A program made the position numbers and the translations under genes. The notes under the pieces are model-generated. The model was not told the origin of the DNA. It saw only the letters and a program-made list of their open reading frames with translations, and did no database searches. Shown here in pieces: positions 50,408 to 62,492 of a stretch of 64,000 bases of DNA. The stretch comes from Rhodoferax sp. (lineage in GTDB: Bacteria > Pseudomonadota > Gammaproteobacteria > Burkholderiales > Burkholderiaceae_C): positions 1 to 64,000 of the forward strand of contig NZ_JANXMU010000048.1 of assembly GCF_025354435.1 (NCBI RefSeq), read 5' to 3'. How positions within the stretch are numbered: the stretch's first letter is position 1; each line of letters opens with the position of its first letter.

Positions 50408-51276
50408 GCAGGCGCTCCCAGGCTGGCACGCACGGCAACCAGCTTGGGCGGCACGGCCCGAGCGGCTTTCACAGCCTTCACGGGTTTGGGTGGCAGGCTG
50501 GTGCTGCTCCAGACCTGGGCACCGTCGACAAACACCTTGAGTTCGCCCGGGGCGAAGCTGTCCCAGGGTTCGTCGGCGGTCAAGGGTTCAGTGGCCACCA
50601 GCACCATGCGGTCGCTTTCGCCGTTAGCCTGGCGCAGGTCCAGTGTCATGTCGCAGTCGATCAACTTGGCGGTTTGGAACGGGTGCTGGCGCGATACCCA
50701 GCTGAGTTGGGTGGAGCAATGTGCGTACATGGCCTCGCCGTTGGACAGCAGGAAGTTGAAGGTGCCGTGGCTGGCGATGCGGCGCGACAGCTCGGCCAGC
50801 ACCGGGGCCACCTGCTTCCAGCTGGGCGGGCAGGCCCCTTTGAATGCGCTGCGCAGCTCTTGCAGCATCCAGCAAAAGGCTTTTTCGCTGTCGGTGGTGC
50901 CCACCGGCAGGTAGTTGCCGCGCAGGTTGGGGTGGTAGTTTTTGAGGTCGCCGTTGTGGCAGAACACCCAGTGCTGGCCCAGCCATTCGCGCTGGAACGG
51001 GTGGCAGTTGGACAAAGTGACCGCGCCCTGGGTGGCTTTGCGGATGTGCGCCAGCACCGACTTGGATTTGATCGGGTAGCTGCGCACAAAGTCGGCCAGG
51101 GCCGAGTCGCTGGCCCGTCCGTCGTCGATGAACACCCGGCAGCCGGTGCGCTCGTGGAAGGCAATGCCCCAGCCGTCGGCGTGTTCGCCGGTCTGCCCAC
51201 CGCGGGCCGAAAAACCGGCAAACGAGAAGTTGATGCTGGCGCTACTGTTGCAGTTCATGGCGAGCATTTGGCACAT
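50404..51276 (-). CDS. yafJ: Class II glutamine amidotransferase, YafJ/EgtC-like
   Basis: 290 residues. After Met1 removal the nucleophile would be Cys2 ([37 protein letters not shown]), the Ntn-hydrolase pattern, with the Arg/His site [14 protein letters not shown] and the glutamine-binding FCHNGDL. No synthase domain follows, so it is a free-standing gamma-glutamyl amide hydrolase type. AAGGA lies six bases before the ATG. It overlaps gsiA by four bases; a role in trimming gamma-glutamyl compounds imported by the transporter is my inference. Confidence 0.88.
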   Translation of the reverse strand: MCQMLAMNCNSSASINFSFAGFSARGGQTGEHADGWGIAFHERTGCRVFIDDGRASDSALADFVRSYPIKSKSVLAHIRKATQGAVTLSNCHPFQREWLGQHWVFCHNGDLKNYHPNLRGNYLPVGTTDSEKAFCWMLQELRSAFKGACPPSWKQVAPVLAELSRRIASHGTFNFLLSNGEAMYAHCSTQLSWVSRQHPFQTAKLIDCDMTLDLRQANGESDRMVLVATEPLTADEPWDSFAPGELKVFVDGAQVWSSTSLPPKPVKAVKAARAVPPKLVAVRASLGAPA

Positions 51277-51351
51277 GGTATTTCCTTGGAGTCGCCCTGC
51301 GCAGTTGCAAGAATCAGGCCTTTTCGACTGTTATTCCGGCTGATACCTGGT

Positions 51352-51918
51352 TTAGGCTCGTGGCAAAGTCACGCCCACCTGGCCCTGGTATTTGCCACCA
51401 CGGTCCTTGTAGCTGACCTCGCAAACCTCGTCGCTTTCAAAGAACAGCACCTGGGCGCAGCCCTCGCCCGCGTAAATTTTGGCGGGCAGCGGCGTGGTGT
51501 TGCTGAACTCCAGGGTCACGTAACCCTCCCACTCGGGTTCGAACGGGGTCACGTTGACGATGATGCCGCAGCGGGCGTAGGTGCTTTTGCCCAGGCAGAT
51601 GGTCAGCACATTGCGCGGAATGCGGAAATATTCGACCGTGCGGGCCAGCGCAAAGCTGTTGGGCGGGATGATGCAGCTGTCGCCCGAAAAATCCACAAAG
51701 CTCTTTTCGTCGAAGTTTTTCGGATCGACCACGGTGCTGTGGATGTTGGTGAACACCTTGAATTCGGGCGCGCAGCGGATGTCGTAGCCATAGCTGCTGG
51801 TGCCGTAGCTGATGATCTTGTTGCCGTCGCGTTCGCGGATCTGGCCGGGCTCAAACGGCTCGATCATCCCGGTTTGCTCGGCCATGCGGCGAATCCACTT
51901 GTCGCTTTTGATAGTCAT
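51352..51918 (-). CDS. dcd: dCTP deaminase
   Basis: 188 residues from the ATG at 51918 (the frame runs to 51993 without support). Converts dCTP to dUTP. Family sequence is complete: [91 protein letters not shown] with the catalytic Glu. Length is normal. Upstream of yafJ by 75 bases and downstream of guaD by 97 bases, same strand. Confidence 0.97.
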   Translation of the reverse strand: MTIKSDKWIRRMAEQTGMIEPFEPGQIRERDGNKIISYGTSSYGYDIRCAPEFKVFTNIHSTVVDPKNFDEKSFVDFSGDSCIIPPNSFALARTVEYFRIPRNVLTICLGKSTYARCGIIVNVTPFEPEWEGYVTLEFSNTTPLPAKIYAGEGCAQVLFFESDEVCEVSYKDRGGKYQGQVGVTLPRA

Positions 51919-51974
51919 TGGGCAGTCTCTGAGGTTGGCCACGATTGTACCGCGCAGACACCCCATCGCTACCA

Positions 51975-52020
51975 AAGTAATAGCTATATGCACATGCGTT
52001 ACATGCGCTAACGGTCTATT
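51975..52020 (-). repeat. AT-rich dispersed repeat, copy 7, between guaD and dcd
   Basis: Minus strand: AGACCGTTAGCGCATG, 15 bases, ATAGCTATTACTTTG. The copy touches the guaD stop codon (52016-52018), as copies 3 and 6 do for nodT and gsiC. Confidence 0.6.
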
Positions 52021-53299
52021 TGGCTTGGGATATCACCGTGCGTTCAACGGCCCGGTCGTCGGCCAGGATGATCAGGCCAAACAACAGCTCGTCCAGGCTC
52101 TGCGCCCGTGCCGTCTTGCGCGCCAGCAAGGGCGTGGCCTGCGGGTTGAGCACCAGAAAGTCGGCCTCGCAGCCTACCGCCAGGTTGCCCACCACGCCGC
52201 CCAGGCCCAGTGCCTGCGCTGCGCCTGCCGTGTGCTGCCACCACAGATTTTGCGGACTGAGCGACAGGCCGGGTTTGGTTTGGCCCTCTCGCCCCACGTA
52301 ATAAGCCGCACGCATGGTGTGGAAGGGGCTGAAGCTGGTGCCGCCGCCCACATCGCTGGCCAGGCCGTAGCCAAAGCCGATGCGGTCTGCGCCCTCGTAG
52401 TCAAAAAAGCCGCTGCCCAGAAACAGGTTGCTGGTCGGGCTGATGGCGGCCACGGTGCCACTGTCGCGCATCAGGGCGCGGTCGATATCGTCGAAATGGA
52501 TGCAGTGGGCGTACACCGCGCGCGGACGCAGCAGGCCAAAGTCCTGGTATACGCTGAGGTAGCTGCGCGCATCGGGATAGAGCTCGCGCACCCAGGCGAT
52601 TTCGCCCAGGTTTTCGGCCACGTGGGACTGCACCCACACATCGGGGTACTTGGCGGCCAGCGCGCCTGCACCGCGCAACTGGGCGGGCGTGCTGGTGGGT
52701 ACAAAGCGCGGGGTGATAGCGTAGCCCAGGCGGTCCACGCCGTGCCAGCGCTGGATCAGCGCCTCGGTGTCGAGCAGGCTTTGCTCGGTGTCGTCGCGCA
52801 CGCCGTCGGGCGAGTTCTGGTCTTGCAGCACCTTGCCGGTGATCAAGCGCATGTGGTTCTTCTGCGCCTCGGCAAACAATGCATTGACGGAGGCCGGGTG
52901 CGAGGTTGCAAAGGCCAGCGCCGTGGTCACGCCGTTGCGCAGCAGCTCCGCTACAAAAAAACTAGCTACTTCCGCAGCATGATCGGGCGCTGAGAACTGT
53001 TTTTCCGCAGGAAAAGTGTAGTTCTCCAGCCAGGGCAGCAGGCCGTCGGCGGGCGCGCCAATGATGTCGGTCTGCGGGTAGTGGATGTGCATGTCCACAA
53101 AACCCGGTGCCAGGATGCGACCCGGCAGGTGCTCCACCGGCAGGCCGGGGTATTTGGGCCCCAGAGTTCGGTACGGCCCCACGGCTTGCACCCGCCGGGT
53201 GCCCGACGCATCAGGACCGACCACCAGCAGGCCATCTTCTTCAAAAATAGCCGAGTGGTCGGGGGCAAAACGGAGGATGGCGGCGCGGTAAGCTTTCAT
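52016..53299 (-). CDS. guaD: Guanine deaminase
   Basis: 427 residues from the ATG at 53299. The open frame continues to 53833, but that part is antisense to the SEL1 gene and unlike any deaminase. Converts guanine to xanthine. Amidohydrolase marks: [20 protein letters not shown] (metal HxH and the guanine deaminase PQ-D signature), [36 protein letters not shown] and [11 protein letters not shown]. Residues about 107-112 (LVSFFVAEL region) are encoded by AT-rich bases like a piece of the dispersed repeat. Confidence 0.93.
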   Translation of the reverse strand: MKAYRAAILRFAPDHSAIFEEDGLLVVGPDASGTRRVQAVGPYRTLGPKYPGLPVEHLPGRILAPGFVDMHIHYPQTDIIGAPADGLLPWLENYTFPAEKQFSAPDHAAEVASFFVAELLRNGVTTALAFATSHPASVNALFAEAQKNHMRLITGKVLQDQNSPDGVRDDTEQSLLDTEALIQRWHGVDRLGYAITPRFVPTSTPAQLRGAGALAAKYPDVWVQSHVAENLGEIAWVRELYPDARSYLSVYQDFGLLRPRAVYAHCIHFDDIDRALMRDSGTVAAISPTSNLFLGSGFFDYEGADRIGFGYGLASDVGGGTSFSPFHTMRAAYYVGREGQTKPGLSLSPQNLWWQHTAGAAQALGLGGVVGNLAVGCEADFLVLNPQATPLLARKTARAQSLDELLFGLIILADDRAVERTVISQAK

Positions 53300-53366
53300 A
53301 GGACCATAGCTTACGCATAATTCGGACCAATTCTTATCTGTCTCATCTGTCTCATTTGTACTGCCC

Positions 53367-54116
53367 ATGACCGCCCTGCCCCCGCTTCCTCCCATTTCCC
53401 CCGCCCCCACCCAAGCCGAATGGACCGCCGTGCTGGCCAGCCCGCCCGCGCAGGCCCTGCCCTGGGTACAAACCGCCGCCGCCCAGGGTAATGCCGACGC
53501 GCAAGCCGTGCTGGGCCAGTGGCTGCTGGACGGCCACGGCATGGAACGCAACCCCGCCCAGGCCCTGCACTGGTTTTTGCAAGCCGCCGCACACAGCCAC
53601 GCCATGGGCATGAACATGGCCGGGCGCTGCCTGGAAAACGGCTGGGGCGCACCCATTGACCTGTTTGCCGCCGTGGCCTGGTACAAAAAAGCCGCCAGCC
53701 TGGGCCTGGATGCCGGCTTGTACAACCTGGCCAACCAGCTCGCCGAGGGCAAAAGCGTGCCGCAAGACCACGCCGCCGCGCTGCAGCTGTACCGCCAGGC
53801 CGCCGACCTGGGCCACGCCAAGTCCATGACCAAGATTGGCCGCTACTACGAGAACGGGCTGGTGGTGGAAAAAGACGAGGAGACCGCCTTCTTTTGCTAC
53901 CAGGAAGGTGCCCAGGGCGGCGACTTTCGTGGCCAGTTCAACTATGCCGGCATGCTGGCCGCGCGCGGGCGGCTGCCGGAAGCACTGCAGTGGCTGAACA
54001 AGGTGCCGCTGACCGCCACCCCGGCGTATTTACAGAAGGTAGGCTCGGTGCTGCTGGAATCGGGCCACCCGGAGTTTCGGCGCGTGGGCCAGCAAATGCT
54101 CGACAAAACCACCTAA
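53367..54116 (+). CDS. SEL1-like tetratricopeptide repeat protein
   Basis: 249 residues, no signal peptide. At least four SEL1 units, each with the A-x-x-x-L-G...G-x-x-x-x-x-D/N-x-x-x-A pattern: NADAQAVLGQWLLDGHGMERNPAQA, AMGMNMAGRCLENGWGAPIDLFAA, DAGLYNLANQLAEGKSVPQDHAAA, AKSMTKIGRYYENGLVVEKDEETA. Such solenoids bind proteins; the partner is unknown. The gene diverges from guaD (67-base gap) and converges on the AraC gene with only three bases between stops. Confidence 0.88.
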   Translation: MTALPPLPPISPAPTQAEWTAVLASPPAQALPWVQTAAAQGNADAQAVLGQWLLDGHGMERNPAQALHWFLQAAAHSHAMGMNMAGRCLENGWGAPIDLFAAVAWYKKAASLGLDAGLYNLANQLAEGKSVPQDHAAALQLYRQAADLGHAKSMTKIGRYYENGLVVEKDEETAFFCYQEGAQGGDFRGQFNYAGMLAARGRLPEALQWLNKVPLTATPAYLQKVGSVLLESGHPEFRRVGQQMLDKTT

Positions 54117-54119
54117 ACC

Positions 54120-55142
54120 TCAGCGCATTTCGCTGGGTGTGAGCCCGGTCCAGGCCTTGAATGCGCGCGAAAAGCTCTTTTCGTTCAAAAAACCCACGGT
54201 GTGCGCAATCTGCTTCACCGGCCAGTCGGTGCGGCGCAGCAGGTCCAGGGCGACTTCGCGTCGCACCTCGTCGCGCAGGGCCTGCAGCGACACGCCCTCC
54301 AACTGCAACTGCCGGTGCAGGCTGCGGGTGGACACGCCCAGCGCCATGGCCAGGGCCTCGGCATTGCGCAGCTCGCCAGAACGGGTGCGCAACAGCGCCC
54401 GCACGCTCTGCTGCAACAGCCGGTCGTGCCGGTACTGCAGCACCGTCAAAGGCAGCGCCCGCTCCAGCATGGTCTGCAGGGCCGATTCGTCGCGGCGTAA
54501 GGCCAGGCCCAGGTAGCGGGCATCGAAGCGAAAGCCCGCCTGCGGCGCGTTGAACACCGTCGGCCCCGGAAAAATCAGCGGATACACCTGTCCGTGGGCG
54601 GGCTCGGGGAACGGAAACGCCACCCCGTGCAGCGGAATCCGCGAGTCAATCGCCCAACAGGCATAGCCGTGCAAGTAGCGCAGGCTGGTGACCAGGCAGA
54701 ACTCGCGCAGCGGGCCAAACGCCTGCTGTTCGGCCAGCGTTACCACGGCCTCATCGCCCTCGATGCGCAGTGACAACTCCAAGTCACCCGTCAGCAAGCG
54801 GTGGTGGCGGCACCAGCGCTTGATGGCCACCTCCAGGCTGGGTGCGCCCAGCGAGGCCCGGCACAGCAGGCCATAGCTGCCCCAGGGCAGCTTGCGGGAA
54901 AACCAGCCCAGGGCCTCGTCGTCCAGCTCGCGCATGGCGGCATTGCACAGCGTTTCCATTTGCGCTGCCGTGATGCACGCCTGCGGATCGGCCAACAGGG
55001 CTGGCGTAATTTGTGCAGCCTGCAAGGCCAGGCCCGGGTCTTGGCCGTAGCGTTCGTAGGCCAGCAAAACCGCCTGCACAAAGGCGATGGGTGTGGCGGC
55101 GCGGGGGGGGGCGGAAGTAACGGCTGGGGAACGGTGTGGCAT
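54120..55142 (-). CDS. AraC-family regulator, likely controls the liu operon
   Basis: 340 residues from the ATG at 55142; the frame extends upstream across the liu promoter and is not supported. Residues about 25-200 match the arabinose-binding-like N-terminal domain found in OruR/GbuR-type regulators (ITPALLADPQACITAAQMETLCNAAMRELDDEALGWF). The C-terminal HTH (about 240-340) has LGVSTRSLHRQLQLEGVSLQALRDEVRREVALDLLRRTDWPVKQIAHTVGFLNEKSFSRAFKAWTGLTPSEMR. It diverges from liuA over a 103-base promoter region. The coding strand has nine Cs in a row at codons 11-14. Confidence 0.88.
   Translation of the reverse strand: MPHRSPAVTSAPPRAATPIAFVQAVLLAYERYGQDPGLALQAAQITPALLADPQACITAAQMETLCNAAMRELDDEALGWFSRKLPWGSYGLLCRASLGAPSLEVAIKRWCRHHRLLTGDLELSLRIEGDEAVVTLAEQQAFGPLREFCLVTSLRYLHGYACWAIDSRIPLHGVAFPFPEPAHGQVYPLIFPGPTVFNAPQAGFRFDARYLGLALRRDESALQTMLERALPLTVLQYRHDRLLQQSVRALLRTRSGELRNAEALAMALGVSTRSLHRQLQLEGVSLQALRDEVRREVALDLLRRTDWPVKQIAHTVGFLNEKSFSRAFKAWTGLTPSEMR
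55103..55111 (-). repeat. Nine-C homopolymer in the AraC gene
   Basis: The coding strand has nine consecutive Cs across codons 11-14 (Ala-Pro-Pro-Arg). Gain or loss of one base would frameshift the regulator near its N-terminus. Slipped-strand phase variation is possible but needs population data; assembly or sequencing error in the run is also possible. Confidence 0.6.
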
Positions 55143-55245
55143 GGGCCCGAGGCTAATCAACTTTGGCACGATTTGCAACCACATTGGCATACATTGACCG
55201 CACCACGGGCGGACACTAGGCAAAACTTTTTGAGGAGACACCCCC

Positions 55246-56421
55246 ATGGCCCACCTGCCTTCGCTTTCATTCAACCTTGGCGACACCATCGACATGCTGC
55301 GCGACACGGTGCAGAGCTTCTCCGCGGCAGAAATCGCCCCGCGCGCCGCCGCCATCGACCACGACAACCTGTTCCCCGCCGACCTGTGGAAGAAGCTGGG
55401 CAGCCTGGGCCTGCACGGCATGACGGTGTCGGAAGAGTACGGCGGCACCGAAATGGGCTATCTGGCCCACATGGTGGCGATGGAAGAAGTCTCGCGCGCC
55501 AGCGCCTCGGTGGGTCTGAGCTACGGCGCGCACTCCAACCTGTGCGTCAACCAGTTGCACCGCAATGGCACCAAAGCCCAAAAAGACCAGTACCTGCCCA
55601 AACTGGTCAGCGGCGACCACGTGGGTGCCCTGGCCATGAGCGAGCCCAATGCGGGCTCTGACGTAGTCAGCATGAAGCTGCGCGCCGATTTAAAGGGCGA
55701 CCGCTACGTGCTCAACGGCTCCAAGATGTGGATCACCAACGGCGGCGATGCCGACACCCTGATCGTCTACGCCAAGACCGACATCCACGCCGGTGCCAAA
55801 GGCATGACCGCCTTCATCATTGAAAAGAGCTTCCAAGGCCTGAGCTTCGGCACCAAGCTGGACAAAATGGGCATGCGCGGCTCCAACACCTACCCGGTGT
55901 TTTTCGAAGACTGCGAAGTGCCTGCCGAAAACGTGCTGGGCGGCGTGGGCCAGGGTGTCAAAGTGCTGATGTCGGGCCTGGACTACGAGCGCACCGTGCT
56001 GTGCGGCGGCCCGCTGGGCATCATGGCGGCCTGCATGGACGTGGTGGTGCCCTATGTGCACGACCGCAAGCAGTTCGGCCAGAGCATTGGCGAATTCCAG
56101 CTGATGCAGGGCAAGCTGGCCGACATGTACACCACCTGGCAGGCCTGCCGCGCCTACGGCTATGCCGTGGCTGCGGCCTGCGACCGGGCCGACCACGCCC
56201 GTACGCTGCGCAAGGATGCCGCCGGTGCCATCCTGTACCTGGCCGAAAAAGCCACCTGGATGGCAGGCGAGGCGATCCAGATTCTGGGCGGCAACGGCTA
56301 CATCAACGAATACCCCACGCCACGCCTGTGGCGCGATGCCAAGCTGTACGAAATCGGCGCGGGCACCAGCGAGATCCGCCGCATGCTGATTGGCCGCGAG
56401 TTGTTTGCAGAAACGGCGTGA
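55246..56421 (+). CDS. liuA: Isovaleryl-CoA dehydrogenase
   Basis: 391 residues. Oxidises isovaleryl-CoA to 3-methylcrotonyl-CoA in leucine breakdown, FAD enzyme. Acyl-CoA dehydrogenase motifs: [13 protein letters not shown] and [17 protein letters not shown]. The catalytic base is Glu248 in [16 protein letters not shown], the position special to isovaleryl-CoA dehydrogenases, and the usual C-terminal Glu site is replaced ([10 protein letters not shown]). GGAG lies ten bases before the ATG. First gene of the liu operon. Confidence 0.95.
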   Translation: MAHLPSLSFNLGDTIDMLRDTVQSFSAAEIAPRAAAIDHDNLFPADLWKKLGSLGLHGMTVSEEYGGTEMGYLAHMVAMEEVSRASASVGLSYGAHSNLCVNQLHRNGTKAQKDQYLPKLVSGDHVGALAMSEPNAGSDVVSMKLRADLKGDRYVLNGSKMWITNGGDADTLIVYAKTDIHAGAKGMTAFIIEKSFQGLSFGTKLDKMGMRGSNTYPVFFEDCEVPAENVLGGVGQGVKVLMSGLDYERTVLCGGPLGIMAACMDVVVPYVHDRKQFGQSIGEFQLMQGKLADMYTTWQACRAYGYAVAAACDRADHARTLRKDAAGAILYLAEKATWMAGEAIQILGGNGYINEYPTPRLWRDAKLYEIGAGTSEIRRMLIGRELFAETA

Positions 56422-56432
56422 GGATAGACACC

Positions 56433-58093
<1,661 letters not shown>

Positions 58094-58097
<4 letters not shown>

Positions 58098-59701
58098 ACA
58101 CACTCGCATCCAAACTCAACCCACGCTCTGCCGACTTCCAGGCCAACGCCGCGGCCATGCGCACCCTGGTGCAGGATCTGCGCGCCAAAGCCGCGGAGGC
58201 CGCCCTGGGCGGCGGCGAGGTGGCTCGGCAACGCCATACCGCGCGCGGCAAGCTGCTGCCGCGCGACCGCGTAGCCCAGCTGCTCGACCCCGGCACGCCC
58301 TTTCTGGAGGTAGGCCAACTGGCGGCCTACGGCATGTACGACGGCGAGGCCCCCGCTGCCGGGCTGATCACCGGCGTAGGCCGGGTGAACGGCGTGGAAT
58401 GCATGGTGGTGGCCAACGATGCCACCGTCAAAGGCGGCACCTACTACCCGCTGACCGTCAAGAAACACCTGCGCGCGCAAGAAATTGCCATGCAAAACCA
58501 TCTGCCCTGCATCTACCTGGTGGATTCGGGCGGGGCCTTTTTGCCCCGCCAGGACGAAGTCTTCCCCGACCGAGACCACTTTGGCCGCATCTTCTACAAC
58601 CAGGCCCAGATGAGCGCCATGGGCATTGCGCAAATCGCGGTGGTGATGGGCTCGTGCACCGCAGGCGGGGCCTACATGCCCGCCATGAGCGATGAAACCA
58701 TCATCGTCAAAAACCAGGGCACCATCTTCCTGGGCGGCCCGCCGCTGGTGAAAGCCGCCACCGGCGAAGTGGTCACCGCCGAAGACCTGGGCGGGGGCGA
58801 CGTGCACACCCGCATCTCCGGCGTGGCCGACCACCTGGCCGACAACGACCCGCATGCCCTGCTCATCGCCCGCAACATCGTCGGCAACCTGAACCGGCAA
58901 AAGCCCTTCACGGTGAAGCTGGAATCCAGCGAAGAGCCGCTGTACGACCCCGCAGAAATCTACGGCGTGGTGCCACTGGATGCACGCAAGCCCTACGACG
59001 TGCGCGAGATCATCGCCCGCACCGTGGACGGCTCGCGCTTTGACGAATTCAAGGCCCGCTATGGCAGCACCCTGGTCACCGGCTTTGCCCATTTGCATGG
59101 CATACCGGTGGGCATCATCGCCAACAACGGTATTTTGTTTGCCGAGTCGGCCCAGAAAGGCGCGCACTTCATCGAGCTGTGCGCGCAGCGCGGCATCCCG
59201 CTGGTGTTCTTGCAGAACATCACTGGCTTCATGATTGGCCGCAAGTACGAGAACGGCGGCATCGCCAAAGACGGCGCCAAGATGGTCACCGCCGTGGCCA
59301 CCGCCAATGTGCCCAAGATCACCATGCTGGTAGGTGGCAGCTTTGGCGCAGGCAACTACGGCATGTGTGGCCGCGCCTATTCGCCCCGCTTCCTGTGGAT
59401 GTGGCCCAACGCGCGCATCAGCGTGATGGGCGGCGAGCAGGCCGCGGGCGTGCTGGCCACCGTGAAGCGCGAAGGCATCGAAGCCAAGGGCGGCCAGTGG
59501 TCGGCCGAGGACGAAGCAGCCTTCAAAGACCCGATCCGCGCCCAGTACGAGCTGCAAGGCCACCCCTACTACGCCACCGCCCGGCTGTGGGACGACGGCG
59601 TGGTGGACCCGGCGCAAACCCGGCGTGTGCTGGGCCTGTCGCTGGCCAGCGCGCTGAATGCGCCCATCCAGCCCACGCAGTTCGGCATCTTCCGCATGTG
59701 A
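58094..59701 (+). CDS. liuB: Methylcrotonyl-CoA carboxylase, carboxyltransferase subunit
   Basis: 535 residues, the normal MCC beta length. The ATG at 58094 overlaps the preceding stop. Transfers carboxyl from biotin to 3-methylcrotonyl-CoA. Conserved: [82 protein letters not shown]-type [17 protein letters not shown] and [27 protein letters not shown]. Partner of LiuD. Confidence 0.96.
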
Positions 59702-59708
59702 GGCCACC

Positions 59709-60494
59709 ATGTCCTACACCACCCTAGAAATCGAGCACCACGGCCGCGTTGCCTGGCTGTGGATGAACAAGCCCGAGGTCCACAACGCCTTTGACGAAAC
59801 CCTGATCACCGAGCTGACCCAGGCCCTGCTGGCACTGGATGCCGACCCCACCGTGCGCGCCGTAGTGCTGGCGGGCCGGGGCAAAAGCTTTTCGGCCGGG
59901 GCCGACCTGGGCTGGATGCAGCGCCAGGGTGCGGCCACGCTGGAAAAGAATGTGGACGATGCCCGCCAACTGGCGAAGCTGTTCCGCACCCTGTCCTGCA
60001 TGGCCACGCCCACCATCGCCCGCGTGCACGGTGCCGCGCTGGGCGGCGGCATGGGCCTGGCTGCCGCCTGCGACATCTGCGTGGCCTCCAGCAAGGCACA
60101 GTTCGCCACCTCGGAAGTGCGCTTTGGCATCATCCCGGCGGCCATCAGCCCCTACGTGCTGCGCGCCATCGGCGAACGCCAGGCCTACCGCTACTTCCAG
60201 ACCGCAGAGCGCATCAGCGCAGAGCGCGCCCTGGCCCTGGGCCTGGCCCACGAAGTCGCCGCGCCCGAAGCGCTGGATGCCACCGTGCACACCCTGCTGG
60301 AGGCCTTGCAGGCCGGTGGCTCGGGTGCGCAAGCCGCCGCCACCGCGCTGATCCGCGCCGTCGCCAACCACCCCATTGACGATGCTCTGGTGGAAGACAC
60401 CGCCCGGCGCATCGCCCGCCTGCGCGCCACGCCCGAGGCCCGCGAAGGCCTGGCGGCATTTCTAGAAAAGCGCGCGCCCTCTTGGGTTGCGTAA
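59709..60494 (+). CDS. liuC: Methylglutaconyl-CoA hydratase (enoyl-CoA hydratase family)
   Basis: 261 residues from the ATG at 59709, seven bases after liuB. Hydrates 3-methylglutaconyl-CoA to HMG-CoA. Crotonase marks: LAGRGKSFSAGADLGWMQRQG (oxyanion hole) and VHGAALGGGMGLAAACDICVASSKAQFATSEVRFGIIPAAISPYV with the catalytic Glu in TSEVRFG. Order liuA-x-B-C-D-E supports the specific assignment over a general fatty-acid hydratase. Confidence 0.93.
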   Translation: MSYTTLEIEHHGRVAWLWMNKPEVHNAFDETLITELTQALLALDADPTVRAVVLAGRGKSFSAGADLGWMQRQGAATLEKNVDDARQLAKLFRTLSCMATPTIARVHGAALGGGMGLAAACDICVASSKAQFATSEVRFGIIPAAISPYVLRAIGERQAYRYFQTAERISAERALALGLAHEVAAPEALDATVHTLLEALQAGGSGAQAAATALIRAVANHPIDDALVEDTARRIARLRATPEAREGLAAFLEKRAPSWVA

Positions 60495-60503
60495 GGAAAA
60501 AAT

Positions 60504-62492
60504 ATGTTCAACAAAATCCTCATCGCCAACCGCGGGGAGATCGCCTGCCGGGTCATCAAGACGGCCCGCCGCATGGGCATCCGCACCGTGGCGGTGTACT
60601 CCGAAGCCGATGCCAATGCCCGCCATGTGCGGCTGGCCGACGAAGCAGTCTGCATCGGCCCCGCAGCAGCCCGCGAGTCGTATCTGGTGGCCGGCAAGAT
60701 CCTGGCCGCCGCGCTGCAAACCGGTGCCCAGGCCGTGCACCCCGGCTACGGCTTTTTGTCCGAGAACGCCGACTTTGCCGATGCCTGCGCCCAGGCCGGT
60801 GTGGTCTTCATCGGCCCGCCCGCCTCGGCCATCCGCGCCATGGGCAGCAAGTCTGCGGCCAAGACCCTGATGGAAAAAGCCGGTGTACCCCTGACCCCCG
60901 GCTACCACGGCGACAACCAGGACCCCGGCTTTCTGGCCGCGCAGGCCGAGAAAATCGGCTACCCGGTGCTGATCAAAGCCAGCGCAGGCGGCGGTGGCAA
61001 GGGCATGCGCCGGGTGGACGCGGCGGCAGATTTTGCGGCATCCCTCGTGTCATGCAAGCGCGAAGCTATCAACGCATTCAATAACGACCATGTGCTGATC
61101 GAGAAGTACGTGCTGCAGCCGCGCCACATCGAAATCCAGGTGTTTGGCGACAGCCTAGGCCACTGCGTGTATCTGTTCGAGCGCGACTGCTCGGTGCAGC
61201 GCCGCCACCAAAAGGTGCTGGAAGAAGCCCCCGCCCCCGGCATGACCCCCGAGCGCCGCGCGGCCATGGGCACGGCCGCGGTGAATGCCGCCCTGGCCGT
61301 GGGCTATGTGGGCGCAGGCACGGTGGAGTTCATCGCCCACCAGGACGGCGCCTTCTACTTCATGGAAATGAACACCCGGCTACAGGTGGAGCACCCGGTG
61401 ACCGAGATGATCACCGGGCTGGACCTGGTGGAATGGCAGCTGCGCGTGGCCTCGGGCGAGCCCCTGCCGCTGGCGCAAGAGCAACTGGTGCTGACCGGCC
61501 ACGCCATCGAGGCCCGCATCTACGCCGAAGACCCGGACAAAGGCTTTTTGCCCTCCACCGGCCGACTCAGCCACCTGCTGCCCCCGGCCGCTTCCGCCCA
61601 TGTGCGCGTCGATACCGGGGTGGAGCAAGGGGACGAAATCACGCCGCACTACGACCCGATGATCGCCAAGCTCATCGTCTGGGATGCCGACCGCACCCAG
61701 GCCCTGGCCCGCATGCGCCAGGCGCTGGCCGACTACCAGATCGTCGGCGTGGCCAACAACGTGGCCTTCCTGCAGCGCCTGGTGACCACCGCGTCGTTTG
61801 CCCAGGCGAAGCTGGACACGGCACTGATCGAACGCGAGCAGGAACATCTGTTCCCCGCACTGGCCCAGGCCGTGCCCGGTGACGTGTGGATGCTGGCCGC
61901 TTTAAGCGTGCTGCAAAGCCAAAAGGATGCTGCCGCCCTGCCCGCCATGGAACCCGACTCGCCCTGGCGCGTGCTGGACGGCTGGCGGCTCAACGGCACA
62001 TCGCAGCAAACCATCACCCTGCGCTGTGGCGAGACGGAGCAGGCGGTGACCGCCGAAGTGGTGGCCGACGGCGTGCTGCTTGGCCTGGGCGGTGACCCCG
62101 TGCTGGCCCGCCGCACCGGCCCATCCCAAGTCCAGCAGGTGCAACTGGGCGATCGCCGCCTCCATGCCACGGTGGTGGCCCAGGGCGTACACCTGCACGT
62201 GTTCTGCCAAGGCCAGAGCTGGGCGTTAGCGAAGGTAGAGCTGCTGCACGGCGAAGGGGGCGACGATGCCCACGGCGGGATTCACGCACCCATGCCCGGC
62301 AAGGTGATCGCCCTGCTGGCCACTGTGGGTGCCACGGTAGAAAAAGGCACGCCCCTGCTGGTACTGGAGGCCATGAAGATGGAGCACACCATCTACGCGC
62401 CCGCCAAGGGCATCGTCAAGGCCTTCCATTTCAGCGCCGGGGAGCAGGTGGGCGATGGGGTAGATTTGGTGGATTTCGAGGCCACGCCATGA
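60504..62492 (+). CDS. liuD: Methylcrotonyl-CoA carboxylase, biotin-containing subunit
   Basis: 662 residues, the MCC alpha length. Biotin carboxylase domain (1-445): MFNKILIANRGEIACRVIKTARRMG, ATP-grasp loop KASAGGGGKGM, EMNTRLQVEHPVTE. A middle BT domain follows, then a biotinyl domain with Lys625 in EAMKME about 37 residues from the end. GGA lies seven bases before the ATG. Residues about 177-186 (SLVSCKREAI) are encoded by a stretch with AAGCGCGAAGCTATC, faintly like the dispersed repeat. Confidence 0.96.
   Translation: MFNKILIANRGEIACRVIKTARRMGIRTVAVYSEADANARHVRLADEAVCIGPAAARESYLVAGKILAAALQTGAQAVHPGYGFLSENADFADACAQAGVVFIGPPASAIRAMGSKSAAKTLMEKAGVPLTPGYHGDNQDPGFLAAQAEKIGYPVLIKASAGGGGKGMRRVDAAADFAASLVSCKREAINAFNNDHVLIEKYVLQPRHIEIQVFGDSLGHCVYLFERDCSVQRRHQKVLEEAPAPGMTPERRAAMGTAAVNAALAVGYVGAGTVEFIAHQDGAFYFMEMNTRLQVEHPVTEMITGLDLVEWQLRVASGEPLPLAQEQLVLTGHAIEARIYAEDPDKGFLPSTGRLSHLLPPAASAHVRVDTGVEQGDEITPHYDPMIAKLIVWDADRTQALARMRQALADYQIVGVANNVAFLQRLVTTASFAQAKLDTALIEREQEHLFPALAQAVPGDVWMLAALSVLQSQKDAAALPAMEPDSPWRVLDGWRLNGTSQQTITLRCGETEQAVTAEVVADGVLLGLGGDPVLARRTGPSQVQQVQLGDRRLHATVVAQGVHLHVFCQGQSWALAKVELLHGEGGDDAHGGIHAPMPGKVIALLATVGATVEKGTPLLVLEAMKMEHTIYAPAKGIVKAFHFSAGEQVGDGVDLVDFEATP

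Noticed and set aside
53300-53833. N-terminal extension of the guanine deaminase frame
   Set aside because: It is antisense to the SEL1-repeat gene and has no deaminase features; guaD fits family length from the ATG at 53299.
55143-55448. N-terminal extension of the AraC frame
   Set aside because: It crosses the divergent promoter and the 5' part of liuA and is not conserved-looking; the ATG at 55142 is adequate.
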